From: Litomosoides sigmodontis
Lineage: Eukaryota > Nematoda > Chromadorea > Rhabditida > Onchocercidae
DNA: 64,000 nucleotides
Assembly (NCBI GenBank): GCA_963070105.1
Contig: OY718805.1
Coordinates: 9,266,652-9,330,651, forward strand
Direction: 5' to 3'
Below are positions 40,794 through 53,558 of the stretch, piece by piece. Position numbers and translations under genes: made by a program. Under the pieces are notes generated by a model. It was not told the origin of the DNA and did no database searches. It was given only the letters and a program-made list of their open reading frames with translations. The first letter of the stretch is position 1; each line of letters begins with the position of its first letter.

Positions 40794-42160
40794 AAAAAAA
40801 ATACTCAAAACAACAATAATCGTACATTATTGTATTTGTTTTTACTTCTAATTTAAACAGATGAAATCAGTCTTTGATTAAGTCGGAAATTATAATTATA
40901 ATTTCATTTCCTCACTTGTACAGTCAGTTATATTAGGCCTTGCTAAAATAATTACAAATGTGAAGTGGTAAAAAATACAATCGTTTCATTGCTTTTCTTT
41001 AATTTACTCTGAATTGCTCCCGTTGCAAAAATTACGATAACTTCATATAACGACTGGCAAAGGAGAGTTATTATCAAATCAGATATATAAATGATTATGT
41101 GCAATCGCTGGCACTGTTTGAATTCAACATTTTAAAAATCAAACTTTCCTCCACTCCTCATCCTCAACTCAACAATATATAGCTCTTCACTAATTTTAGA
41201 CTATAACACTAATCTAAATTTTGAATACGTTCCTAAACGCATTGTATGTGTTGAACAAGCCATTCCACGTAGACAACAATTCTCTACGATATTACTCATA
41301 GTACCATTTGCCTTACGGGAGATACAAAAATGGATAGCAACCGGTGTAAAGAACCGGTATAACGAGCTTATTAAAGTCAAGCGAAATTTATTTTACATTC
41401 ATTATCAGAAATGATTTTACTTCAATAAAAATTATAACCAAACACGGAACACATTAAATCCTAGACAAGTTAGCAATTAATTCAATTAAATTGAATTCTA
41501 ATTAACCACTCAAATTTTCACAATATTCAACCAATGTTTATACGAACTTATCAATTTGCTATTTTTTCACGTACCACATAGCACTAGAACGTTTGCAGAA
41601 GAAGCTGAAAAAATCAAAAAGAATTTCGATGAATCAATCATTTGAAAATCTACGGTTAAAATTAGAACAGAAATATAACACAAAAGAAATTGATTTCTCT
41701 TCTATAATCTGAAAGAAATATATTAGATTGCAGTTTGCCTACTTTTTTTGTCGCATGAATCAGATTCAAAAATAATAACAATATGTATCGTAAAATCAAA
41801 AAATAGATACATAACACCGTTGATAAGCAGAAATAAAAGAGACCAAACAAATCAACAAGGGAAACTTCAACTTCTTAAGGAAATTGTAACGCTCAAAGCA
41901 ACAAATCTTTGAGAAAATATGACGATTTAGTACAAAATGAGCATATAGAATCAGTGAGTTGAACAAACCTAAAAAATTAATTCTCGAAATTTCACAAGTG
42001 CGCAGATTTAAAAATATTCCATTAGCAATTATCAACTACTCCCAAAATTTTCACAGTGTTTATCTTGAGCGATCGCTAGGGATAACATGGATAAAAGAGA
42101 TCCCGCAGTTTCACTTCACTGCGGCAAGAAGCAGATTTACTTTGCCTTGCTATATCTAAA
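40794..42160. other. convergent 3' flanks of lysozyme and TBL2
   Basis: Tail-to-tail spacer of 1.37 kb, AT-rich. I see no exon, RNA gene or mobile element. It should hold the two 3' UTRs. Confidence 0.5.
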
Positions 42161-45100
42161 TTAATAAAATGAAAAAGACCCAAGTAATTGCTTAGCTTCA
42201 CATAACTGTTCCTCAAGACGTCGTTTTTTGCTATCTTCACGAGTTTCTCGCACAGTTTTTTCTAGCAATACTACATTACTATAAAATTCTGCAACATTAT
42301 GAAATATTCTAATGTATCGGTCACCGCAACTTGCTACCATTCTCCCGCATGAACTCATCCGTAAACCAGATATTAGATTGTCGTGTGCATCCAGAACTAA
42401 ACAAAACGATTTTAGGGGATGAAAATATGCTACCATGCCATAATGTTATGTTGAAAATTTTCACATTGTAGTATACATTCTACTACAATTTATTTCACTT
42501 TAATTGTTAATACATTAGGCTCCACAATATCTGTGTTATCTAATTCTGTTAAACCTTTAAATCATTTAATGAAATATTTACAAGGTTATTAAAACTTGCA
42601 GCAAAATGTATAACAAGCAGTACAACTAAATCGCATGAAATATTTGCAATTAAAGCACTACATATACTCGGAAACATACTTATCTTAAACTCTTTCTGAG
42701 GTTGTAAAGTGCTGTATAAATGTATATGACGACTAGCTGATATAGCAAAACTATTTCCCGACGGACTCATAACAACATTGACTGATTCGGGACACGCGTT
42801 CCTCAGCGCTTCAAATTCACCGCTGCAAAAGTTTTATTTTATTACCATCTAGTAAAGGAAATCTGTAAACTTGTATAAAAATTCTCCCCAAACCTGGCAA
42901 GAATCTTAGCTTCTTCCCCTTGCGAATAACGCACATCAATATTGTACACTTTCCATGTGCCATCTTTAGATGCTGTAACACATCGCGTTGAACTCTGATC
43001 AAAAGCAAACGAATAAATACCAGAGTTGTGGCCCTAAAAATGCGCTGATTTCATGCCACTTCTAGAACACTTGGTACTTGGACTATGAATTGATATTCCT
43101 ACGGCCAATAATAAACACATTTCTTTGTCGAGTGATAATACAAAATAGAAAGTCATACTAATACCTTCAGTTCAAAAGCTCTTTTTATATCCTGGAAGTT
43201 CCCTTGGCGATCAAATAACACCTGAAGAAAACATATAATGTGAATTTTTTTCCAATGTTCTGAATACTTTCTATTTCCTATCCAAAAACAAAAAAATTCA
43301 GCATTAACAGACTTCAAAAATGAGGACATCAGGTGTAAAACCACTCGCACCAACTAAACGACCACATGGAGAGATACGTGCACTGTAGAGGATGTTTAAT
43401 TTTAGTTCCATTTTTTTGAGAACATTTCCGTGAATACTATATACCACAAGCTGATTATCGGATGATGCTGATATCACATATTTACCTATAAAAAAACTAT
43501 CGTAAAATATTTTTTAATACAACGGTTTCAGGATGATCAGTACACCAGCTTTAAAAATTCTCCGACTACGACGTACAGATTTCAAACAGTTGGAGATGCT
43601 AATTCAAGTAATTTTAAACCAAAAATGAGTAATGAATGAACACATACGTGAACACCCACAACAATTCACATTACGTTAGTTGTTCATATTATTCACATTA
43701 CACTATACGTATTTTTAAAACAACATATTTAGACGTCTACCGTTACAAGCGATTCCAATACTACTGATATCTTCAGCATGGATAACAGGGAATTCAACAC
43801 TCTCAACACGCGAAATCTTATAACTTCGTGCGCCATCCTTCTTTGCCATTCTATAAACATCCAACTGAAAAAATCAAGTCGTAGTGAGAAATTTAAACCA
43901 TTAGATGCTTGATGCTGTTTGATGAATAAACTGAAGACCTTGTTAGCAACTTGTAGACTCATGAGGACACATTTTGAATCAGGCGCAAATGCAATATGAC
44001 TTGCATCATCAAATTCAATACTACAGCGATGAAATTTGTGATCACGCTCACCAAAATCCTAAAACGTACTTCCAAATTGTAATGTTCAATTAACGATTTT
44101 AACAAAAGTTGAGTTGGCCAGTTTCAAGCATAAATATTCCGAATTACTAATTTACACTAATTCGCATTTCCACACTATTAATGAACTGTTTGAAAATTCG
44201 CTTAACGGTTTTTTTTTGAATTTGTAAGACAGAAATTTGTGAGAGACATACCGAGTTATACCTCATTTTCACAAATAAATATCAATACTTACTTAAATTA
44301 CTGTCTAAGACAAATAACTATAGGCCAGAAACCAATTGCTGCGATAAACAATTCTTGCCTTAACATTCCAAAGATAAAGTGAACGATCCGAGCTAACTGA
44401 TGCAAGATATTTGCCATTTGAAGAAAAATCCACATCTATGACATCATTTACATGCCCTTTCAGTGTTGCCAACAACCACGGATGTTCAAATTGTGGCGTT
44501 CGCATCTGAAAACTACATTTAAATAAACTAAGGAAATATTCTCAATGACAAGTATAGTTTTAATTCACAATAATAAATTAGCTTTTGCAAAACTTCTTTT
44601 TCATTCCTAATCTCATAAACAAATGAAACCATACAGAGTTACCTTATTAAATTTCCCTTTTCCCTTTCTTATCGCACCTTTTGCGAAAGAATTAAGTTTG
44701 CTTTCTGCTTTCAAAATTTCGTTTTCCTTATTTTGCTCCGAGTCTGCTAAACCTAAAAAATCAAAAAGCAGATATTTTTTGTGTTTTATAACAAACAAAT
44801 TTAAAAATTAAAGCGCCTGAAATGTAAATATCTTTATCTAGAAATCCAAAAGCAACACATAATAATAACTAAAGGTGATAATAATCAATATTACAAGAAC
44901 TTTAATTAATATCAGGAAGAAACGGTAATAATTATCGCTCATTAATTCCACTCACTTAATCAATTATTGAAGATGGAAATGAATTTAATTAAGGTGTTAG
45001 TTAATTTAAATAAACTAACCTTGTCTTTGCTTTTTACTCTTCTTGTCAGTATCCCACCTCGTCCATACCAACATAGAAATGACTAAAGCAGTAAGCCCAG

Positions 45101-45170
45101 AAAAAAGTATAAAAAAATACCCGATGTATGCTGCTTCAAAATCATTCTCTGTTAATCTCATGTTGGCCAT
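42161..45170 (-). CDS. tbl-2: transducin beta-like 2 (TBL2) homolog, WD40 membrane protein (10 exons, 466 aa)
   Basis: TBL2 is an ER-anchored WD40 protein that associates with PERK and supports the ER stress response in mammals. Exons: 45170-45020, 44752-44643, 44505-44359, 44058-43939, 43864-43741, 43485-43313, 43221-43165, 43033-42894, 42822-42680, 42396-42161. The N-terminus holds one membrane segment (AYIGYFFILFSGLTALVISM) followed by a basic Lys/Arg stretch, then WD repeats: LKGHVNDVIDVDFSSNGKYL, ISASSDNQLVVYSIHG, ASGFTPDVLIFE, RAFELKGHNSGIYSFAF, TASKDGTWKVYN, VASCGDRYIRIFHN. The last block and the coiled tail (KKRRLEEQLCEAKQLLGS) match human TBL2 specifically. An acceptor-like TTTTCAACAG lies just before the ATG. 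The donor of exon 3 appears to be GC rather than GT. Confidence 0.92.
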
Positions 45171-45983
45171 TAACTGTTGAAAATAAGATTTTTTTTTAGG
45201 ATAAAATTGTGAATTAGTTATTTCGCACTCGAACTTCAAAGAAATAACTCCTTCTGTTACGGATCAATAAGAAAATACAAAAATGCATTAACGTTACAAA
45301 AGGATGAAGTACGTCTGAATCACATATAATATTTCATGGCAGTAACAGTAATAGTAGTGCTCCCACATTAAGATTAACCTGCAGTAGACTTACGTATTGA
45401 TAAAATAAAAATATAGGATGCTAGAAATGTACGTGTTCTGAATGATCAAACTTCTCAAATTAGTATTACACTAAATTTGAGATGACTGAAAAATATGCCT
45501 GTTAGGTTTGGAATCGAAATGCATAAAGTCAACCTCACTTAAAGACTTATGGACAATCACGTAGTTTTAGGTTTTAGTGGTGTAAGGTGACGGTAACAAT
45601 CATTTAGTTTTATCACCCTTTTTTTCCTTCTTTTCTGTTCTGTTGTGACAGTTGTGACATCTTCAGTGATGATCGATTTATTTTGAAATTTAATGTATGT
45701 TCAACTTTTCTCCTCTTCATGACACGTCATCTTCATTTCTGATACGTGCACTTCTAGGCGTGATGTTGTAATCAAACGTTAGTTAGCTGTGATCAGATCA
45801 GATTCATTTTCTAGATTTTTTCAGTGGATGGGATGAAGTCGGAGTTAGTAAAGCGCGAGAGGGAGAAGAACGAAGGAAGTGTGTCGGATGTTTGAAGACT
45901 ACTAATTGGGTAGTTGGTTTATAGCTGAGATAATTGAAGATATGTATTCATGTTGCAGGGATCAATCTAGAATTGCTGATTTA
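45171..45983. promoter_or_regulatory. divergent promoter region of TBL2 and RER1, with a possible RER1 leader
   Basis: Both genes act in the ER/early secretory pathway and start head to head here. On the plus strand, TTTTTTCAG ending at 45824 is followed by a small ORF at 45833-45895 (20 codons, basic). It could be an upstream ORF, or an alternative first RER1 exon if a weak GT donor inside it is used. The acceptor TGTTGCAG at 45951-45958 opens the exon with the likely RER1 start. Confidence 0.45.
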
Positions 45984-47204
45984 ATGGAGGATTCTGGCGA
46001 CCTCCGTGATCGGCCAAGTGTTGTTTCACGTTTTTTCTCAAGTATAGCAGTGGTTCGTTTTTTCCTTTCGTTTTTATATTTCATCTATCACATTTAAAAG
46101 ATGAGGTATGACTCGTGTTAGTTCTGAATCTTTGGAAAAGCTGTAAAATAGAGTGATTCACATCTTTCAGAAATATCAGTATTACTTGGATCAGTTAACA
46201 CCGTATAGTTCGATTCGGTGGGGAATTGCCATTGCTTTCATAATTCTCTTTCTTTGGCGAATCATCGAATTACAAGTATGACGTTTTTATTGATTCTTAC
46301 ACTTCTTTCACTCTTATATTTTTTAGCGATTCTTGTGTTCTGATATTTTGCATCTTTCAGGGTTTCTACATTGTTACTTATGCACTGGGAATTTATTATT
46401 TAAATCTGTTCCTTGCATTTCTAACACCGAAAATTGATCCAGCACTTGATTTTGAAAGTGAAGGTGAGAAGTCACAGTCTTACTCATTTTTAGGAACGAT
46501 GTTTACTGAGCACCACTGCTCAACTGAACTTTGATATTGCATAACAGTTTGTTGGAATCTCCCCATTTTTCAATCTTTGAAATTATTTATCACAGTTCCT
46601 GTTGAAAAATTGAAAGAATATGATGCTTTAAACCAAGTTATTTCAGATGAAGATGGACCGATTTTGCCGTCTAAAGGAAGTGAAGAATTTCGTCCATTTA
46701 TGAGACGTCTGCCAGAATTTAAATTTTGGTAAGTTGTTAGTGATTTATCATACCTTTTTGTAGCATATGTATAAAATGAATTTCTAAATTATTGTTTCTC
46801 ACGAATGTTGCTTCAGTTCCAAAAAGGTAGAGTAATTTTTCAGGTATTCAGCTATTAAATCAACAATCATTGCATTTATATGCACCTTTTTTGAAGTATT
46901 CAATGTTCCCGTTTTTTGGCCTATACTCGTCATGTATTTTATCGTCTTAACTTGTCTGACTATGAAACGACAAATTATGGTACAATTTTGCTTTGAGATT
47001 GTAGAATGCTGATGACTGCTTTATCGACTACCTAAAACACGTCATTTATTATAATGTCGTAATCATTTTTTTAGCTTGTGTGTTGTTAGAAATTCAATTT
47101 ATATTCACTTTCAGCACATGATAAAATACCGTTACATACCGTTTACTACGGGGAAACCGCGAATGCGTGGAAAAGAAGATTCGGGTGTGGTTGTTCAAGG
47201 CTAG
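45984..47204 (+). CDS. rer-1: RER1 homolog, Golgi-to-ER retrieval receptor (6 exons, 211 aa)
   Basis: RER1 sits in the early Golgi and returns escaped ER membrane proteins and unassembled subunits to the ER through COPI vesicles. Exons: 45984-46052, 46171-46275, 46361-46463, 46596-46728, 46844-46979, 47115-47204; phases fit. The chain shows four hydrophobic segments and family blocks [79 protein letters not shown] and [10 protein letters not shown], which are near identical to vertebrate RER1. The start is the first Met after the acceptor at 45958. Frame stays open upstream, so an alternative exon could add residues. The neighbour TBL2 is divergently transcribed. Confidence 0.95.
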
Positions 47205-48209
47205 TGCCTACCTACTACTTCGTCTGTATGTGACGATCAGTTCTTTCAGTTTTGACTTTGAAGTAGTAACCACCGATCTTCGCTATCCCAATTTACTTTA
47301 ATATTGCTTGTGCTGTACTATCGTAATTTGTTCGTAAAATGGCTTATTTGCTACTGACCTGATTGATAACTGAATTTTAACTCCTTTTATAATGTTTTTC
47401 GGAAAGGCTTCATTTCTGTTTTTCAAAGCATAACGTACAATTCGTGTAATTTTCACTAATGATTATTCGAAAACACTTTGCAAGAATGATGCAGGTGAGT
47501 CGCTCAAGTATTCAACGAGATTGTCTTGTGTGGAATTTAAAAAGTATTGAAATTAGTTAATTTTTGTTGTTTTCAGCTGAGCCTGCTGTGATTTAAAGAA
47601 TTGTTCCATAATCAGAACGCGCTACTTCTCACTGATTAGCAACAAGCAGTTTTTCCAGATGTGTTTGAAGCGAACTGCCTCCATTTCACAAAAATTCGTA
47701 ATTTTATCATTCATTCCCTCATTTCCTAGAAGTACTGATAAGTAGTACGAGTGACATGAATGATAGTGCAATTATAGTTTGGTTAGCGATATCGATTGCT
47801 GTTGTTGTTGTTGTGTTTTAACGAAGCTGAGAATTGGTTTCGTTTTTTTTCTTTAATATCTTGCAAGGTATTGATAAAGTGCAGGTGATAATATTGGTTG
47901 TTCTCTCCTGTCTCTGTTATAAGTATGTTAAATCTTGTGTTTTAATCTACTCGATTACCTGCGAATAGTATATTTAATTTAGTACAAGTTAGCAATTTTT
48001 GACTGGACAAAGGATAATGATACGACAATTTTATTTGTGTCTTTAAATTGATCGTTTGATGGGGAAAAATATGGTAAAATTATTTTGCATCTGTTTTGTG
48101 ATATGTTTATTCCGTACTAACAATTTTTAATGGAAATATTTGTATGATTTATGTGGTTGTAATTCAATATCTCTAACATCTAACATTTCCCTAATATTCT
48201 GCATTCGTT

Positions 48210-48264
<55 letters not shown>

Positions 48265-48663
48265 GTTTGTAGATGACTATTTATTCCCGGTCGACTGAAC
48301 TGTCATTTGTTGCGTAGTTTCATTTTTCATAATGATACGCTTGAAGAATATGAGTCAATAGAAAGCAGCTGCCTTTTATTTTAACAGCTATCATTATCTA
48401 ATAATGAAATAATAAAAGGATTTTTCTCAAAAATGTTGTGAAATATTTCTTGAGTGGTCTTTTTTTCCAAAGTTCATCTTTTTGTATTTTATTTGGTATG
48501 GGTATGGATTCGTGAAATTTTAAAATTTACAGTATTAATTAAACCGAGTACTCCGCTATTCCTAATTAAATTGAATGGGTAAATTTTGCTCTCTGATATT
48601 AGCTATATTTGCTTTTTTAGCACCCTCATTTATTGTAAAAGAATGGTTAAAATACCGTTGCAG
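47205..48663 (+). other. RER1 3' flank and spacer before eIF3L
   Basis: No coding exon was recognised. It includes an (AT)n tract at 48211-48262. The same-strand spacing of 1.46 kb is long for a classical nematode operon but does not exclude a joint transcript. Confidence 0.5.
48211..48262. repeat. (AT)n microsatellite
   Basis: About 25 uninterrupted AT units between RER1 and eIF3L. Confidence 0.95.
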
Positions 48664-48666
48664 ATG
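48661..48666 (+). promoter_or_regulatory. probable spliced-leader acceptor at the eIF3L start
   Basis: CCGTTGCAG ends at 48663 and the ATG follows at once. The N-terminus of the product then lines up with family members ([14 protein letters not shown] against HTGDPKQDLAYERQ in human). No upstream exon was found in phase. Confidence 0.5.
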
Positions 48667-51600
48667 GTTCGAGATTCATTTGATGGTGGACATACAGGCG
48701 ATCCAGAACGTGATCTTGCCTACGAAAGAGAGCATGTTCGACGAGGTGTGTTTAATGCACTAATGAAAGTTTGTTAATGTGATTACAGGCCAGTTCATGT
48801 ACTATACCGCAGTAAATGAGAAGGACGAATAGGCTAGTATGTTTGTATATAAGAGGTAATGGGTTGAATGTCTGACAGTGTTAGGTTAACAGATATAAAG
48901 GTGTGAAATTTTTACATTATGGAGACGTATTTTTGGGAAACATACATGCAGCTTGTTCTGCATAACTGAAATAACTTTATGAAGTAGCAAGTGGTGGGAG
49001 ATGATGTTTTACCCGATAGCGTTGAGTGGGCAGTGAACGTTATTTTCCTTTTGTGAATTTTGATCTGAGTATTATTTCGGCACGATATGGATAATTAACT
49101 AAAGGTTATTTAAAATTTCGAAGGGCAATTCAGGGTTGAAATCTTCGTTCACCATTTACATGATTAAAATATATGAAATCATTTGATGACTAACTCATTT
49201 GGAGATTGTATGAGGTGTGAAGTGGATGAAACAGCTATGTATGGATTATAAAAAATCCTTAGATGGATATTGTGTTATAATTATCCAATACTTTTAGATA
49301 CTTTAAATGATGAAGTAGTACCAGATGACGTTGCACAATATTTGATTTATTTCAAACGAATGATTGATGAAGAAAATGTTGTCGAAATACATAATCTCTA
49401 TGAACACGGCTTCCCAGACCTTACTGAGCGTTATTTCCAACAACGTCTTTGGCCAAATGAAGAAGCGGTAGAAAACATTGTTGGCTCGGGTTTGTTTTGC
49501 ATCCCTTTTTGGATCCTGTAGCTGATATTTACAAGCAGGATGCAAATTGAACCCAAAGTGTTTAGGCCTGGATACTTTTTTATGCATTTACATTATGGAA
49601 GTTTTCAATTATTCCTCATAAAATCAACCATCAAGTTATGAAAAAGTAATGAAAAGTTCCTAATCTTTTTGTTTCGAATTTCAAAAGAAATTCATTGCGT
49701 TTTCAGACAGTCGAATCTTCATTATTCTTTACAAGGAGTTGTACTTTCGCCATGTGTACACCCGAATGCAACGCGGTCCATCTTTGGCTCATCGTTTTGA
49801 TTCATATCAAAACTATCAGGTTAGTTGCAGAAAGTACCACATACATATAGTCAAAGGAAAACTCCGGTTTTAATCAAGTTCGAAGTTTCTCACTGCAGGA
49901 ATTGTTTTGCGAAATATTGACACCAGAAAAACAACCACTGTCACTTCAATTACCGAATGTTTGGCTTTGGGATATTATCGACGAATTTGTTTACCAGGTA
50001 ATAATTGCTAGCTAAAAAACCTTGCTCAGTCGCTTGTTTTATTTTTACTTATTTACTACTAGTTTGCTTGTTTTAAACATTCAGTAAGCGCCCAATCCTT
50101 TTTATGCTGACCCCAAGTACTCATTAGTTATGTCAGAACTGAAAGCTTTTAAATCAAGTTGTCACTCTTTCTATGAGCGTATAACCTTTCCAAATATAAT
50201 AGTGAGACGTATCTGTTGTCAGAACTCTGCCGGAGCTATTAAATTCATTGCTCATCCATCTAATGTTTCAGTTTCAAGCCTTCTGTCTATACAAAGCGAA
50301 TCCTGGGAAGAGAAGTCCGGAAGAATATGAAGACCTTCTTTCGATTGAGCAGAACCAGAGTGTATGTGTTCTGTACTTAGCGAGATAATTATCGAGCCCT
50401 ATTTAATTTCTGATCACATTGCAGGCGTGGAACATTTATCCGGTATTAAATATTCTGTATTCTTTGCTGGCTAAATCACAGATTGACGAGCAGTTGCTTG
50501 CTATACGAGAAGGAAGTAAGCGGTTTTAATTAAATCAGTAACTGTTTTATATTGTTGATACTGGAGATGGTGTAACTGAAGTTAGCGAACTCTAAATTTT
50601 GCTGCAGTGAGAGTTCTTTTTTCGTTTTTTTTTGAAACGAATATGTTATTCAAACGAATCACATTATTTAATGGACTTGATATCTTATGTGTTTATTGGT
50701 AATGGATGAAATTCAGGTCATTGTGCAACTTGTTTAGGAAACCCTGACGATGTCGCAGATGATTTTGGCCGTTCTGCTTTATATTTTAAGCTGGGTTACT
50801 TCTCCCTAATTGGATTGCTTCGTACACATGTGTTGCTTGGAGACTATCATCAAGCATTGAAAACTGTCGAGAATCTTGAGCTTGATCCAAAGGTATTACC
50901 ATTTTTTTGTTTGATAAGATGATTTGGTTGCGTTTCGGTTGAAGTGTGGTGCATAGTCATCTTTGAATGCAGTTTTTCGTATTCTTCTATTCGTGTCCTT
51001 GTATGAGAGTGAGAAAGAGAAGTTGTTATTCTTAACCTGCCCTATTTATCCTATTACTTTTATTTCTACGTTTATTAAGATTGGAGCAGGTGATGTGTCA
51101 GTCTTACTTTAAATTTGTCATGTTTTGGCATGCAGTTTAACATAGTTTGTAATTTTATGCTCACAGTAGTATCGGACGGAATTGAGCTCATGTGGCTGAA
51201 CATGACTAAAAATTTTCAACTATGTTTTCTAATAAAACCTGTTCTATGCCATATTAGCTTTTATTCCAAATCATTGATTTCATTCTAATTATTGCATTTT
51301 AATTTTTTTAGGGCTTATATAACACCGTTCCCTCATGTTTAGTGACGTTTCACTACTTCGTTGGCTTCTCCCATATGATGATGAGAAACTATGGTGAAGC
51401 TACGAAGATATTCGTGAACGGCTTACTTTACATACAACGAACTAAAAGTATTCAACAGCAAAATCAGCAGCAGAAGAAGAATTTTCAGTACGATGTAGTA
51501 AGTGACTCTGTTTAAGTTCATTCATTCACTCTTTACAATTCTACAATCACTCTCGCATTCATAGTTTTTAAGTTCACAAAAAAGCAAGAACGCTCTAGAA

Positions 51601-53037
51601 TTGGCATTGACTAGCGTTTGTTGGCGGTAGTTTTTTTTCTATTTCATGAATACTTCAAAATTTTCTTGGAGATTTTATTTCATAGCTTTATGATCCGGAG
51701 TTTTATAGATTGGAAAAACGAATGAACAGTTGTATCATTTACTAGCTATTTGTTTAACGCTGCAACCTCAACGCATTGATGATTCTATTCAGTCACAGCT
51801 GTATGAAAGAACTGGTGAACGTATGAATCACATGAGTAATGGGTCAGTTAAATATGGAGTAATTTACAGTTCATATATATTTTGAGGTTGCTTTTGTAAG
51901 GTGCCTTGCATAATGCAGTAGAAGTCTTGTAAAGGCATCTAGTGGATATCACTAAATATAAATTGGATGTTTACCCCCAACACATGTTGCATTGATAATT
52001 AAAAAAACATAAAACTGGCGTAAACTGGCACACGGCGTATGAATTTCTTAACATGTAAACTCATAATTTTCTTCAGCAATATTGATGAGTTCCGCCTTGC
52101 TTTCCAACAAGGATGCCCAAAATTCTTGTCTCCAACCACGGTAGTTTATGAAGGCCCTAATCAGGCAAAGGTTAGCTTTTCCCAATATATTATTAAATTT
52201 ACAATTACCTTTTTGACGTTTAGTTAAGTAACAGCTTAGGTATAAAGTAATTGAAAAGAATATTTCAGAGCACTTTTAACTTCCATATTTTAGAGTACAT
52301 TTCTAGCTTTTCATGAAAACTTTTAGGAACCATTGCTCCGCCAGTGCAATGCTTTTCTAGAAGAAATTGAGTCACAAATTATGTTACCAATTCTACGAGG
52401 CTATTTAAAGCTGTATACAACTTTGCCAACAAGAAAGCTTGCTAGCTTCATGGATGTCAGTGGTAAGTTTCCTTCATTTTTATCATATTCATATCTGCGA
52501 TATTGTACTGCTGTTGAAATTTGGGCAAAAAAGCTACGGTTGTGCAATTTTATGCATTGCTTTCAACCAGATCTATTAGCAAATTGCAGATGCCGATTAT
52601 GATTCATTTGTTGGGAAATTATTGAGCTTCAAAATGATCGTCAATGAGTTGGGCAAGGAATGTATTGACCGATGTGAAATTGATGACTCAACGACAGATC
52701 TTGATTTCTATGTTGACAAAGTAAAACTTCGTTTTCTTCGTATCGTTAACTGTTTATAGGATTTCAAAGTTAATGATTTTGTAGTCTCGTTACTGTATTC
52801 ATTCAGCTCCATCATATTTCAGGATATGATCATTATTGCGGATACAAAAGTCGCCCGCCGAATTGGAGAATATTTCGTCAAGCAAATACAGAAGTTACAA
52901 GAGGTAGATAACGCTTTGTTTCCTAAAGAGTCATAGATCTTCGAAATTTTTTTCCAATTTTCAATTCAAATGAATGCTTATTGCAGGTGAACCGGAAGTT
53001 AAAAGAGCTACCAGTTATTCCAGCTGTTTCAAACTAA
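48664..53037 (+). CDS. eif-3.L: eukaryotic translation initiation factor 3 subunit L (14 exons, 544 aa)
   Basis: Non-core eIF3 subunit with a PCI domain, part of the 43S pre-initiation complex in the cytosol. Exons: 48664-48745, 49298-49489, 49707-49819, 49899-49997, 50272-50361, 50425-50515, 50738-50892, 51312-51497, 51709-51842, 52077-52170, 52327-52462, 52590-52720, 52823-52903, 52987-53037; phases all fit. Exon 7 may instead start at 50717, adding seven residues in frame. Diagnostic blocks: [118 protein letters not shown], and [19 protein letters not shown]. These follow human EIF3L through the whole length. Confidence 0.95.
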
Positions 53038-53558
53038 TTCACGTTACTTCGTTCCTTATTTTTTCAAAATTTCCTAAATCTTACTGTTGTTTGAAGTTCC
53101 AAATGTTTTTGCATCTTTTGTTTCGGAGGTTTATAAATTCTCTGTTATCTAACCCACAGCGAAAAAAGCACTTCTTGTTCGGGATACTGAGCGTCTTTTA
53201 CCCCGTGCTACTTTTGAGTACTTACTATATGAAAACAAACGGTACACAATTGAGTTCATTTACACATTGTCCATACTCATAGTCAGTAAACGAAATAGTA
53301 CAGTTAAATGTAAAAATGTTTGGGTTAACATGCTTAACATACAGACATATTGAACAATCTTATATTTCTACTTGTAATATTTAATTGATACTTTAATTGA
53401 AGTAGTAAGGAAATAGTGAATAAGTAATTGCATTCAAGTATCACAGTCTTGCAAACAAGCCATGATCAGTGCATTTGTCTGATCACTTCAGAGTAATTTA
53501 TCTCCCGACTGGTTTCGTGTTTTTTGTGTTACGAGTCGGAGCTTAGTAACACTTCCAT
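53038..53558. other. convergent 3' flanks of eIF3L and the DEPDC1-like gene
   Basis: 520 bp between two stop codons on opposite strands. A plus-strand ORF of 102 codons (52974-53282) overlaps the last eIF3L exon in another frame and is a shadow. Nothing else was recognised. Confidence 0.5.

Noticed and set aside
42161..47204. Operon linking TBL2 and RER1
   Set aside because: They are on opposite strands and diverge, so only a shared promoter is possible, not a polycistronic unit.
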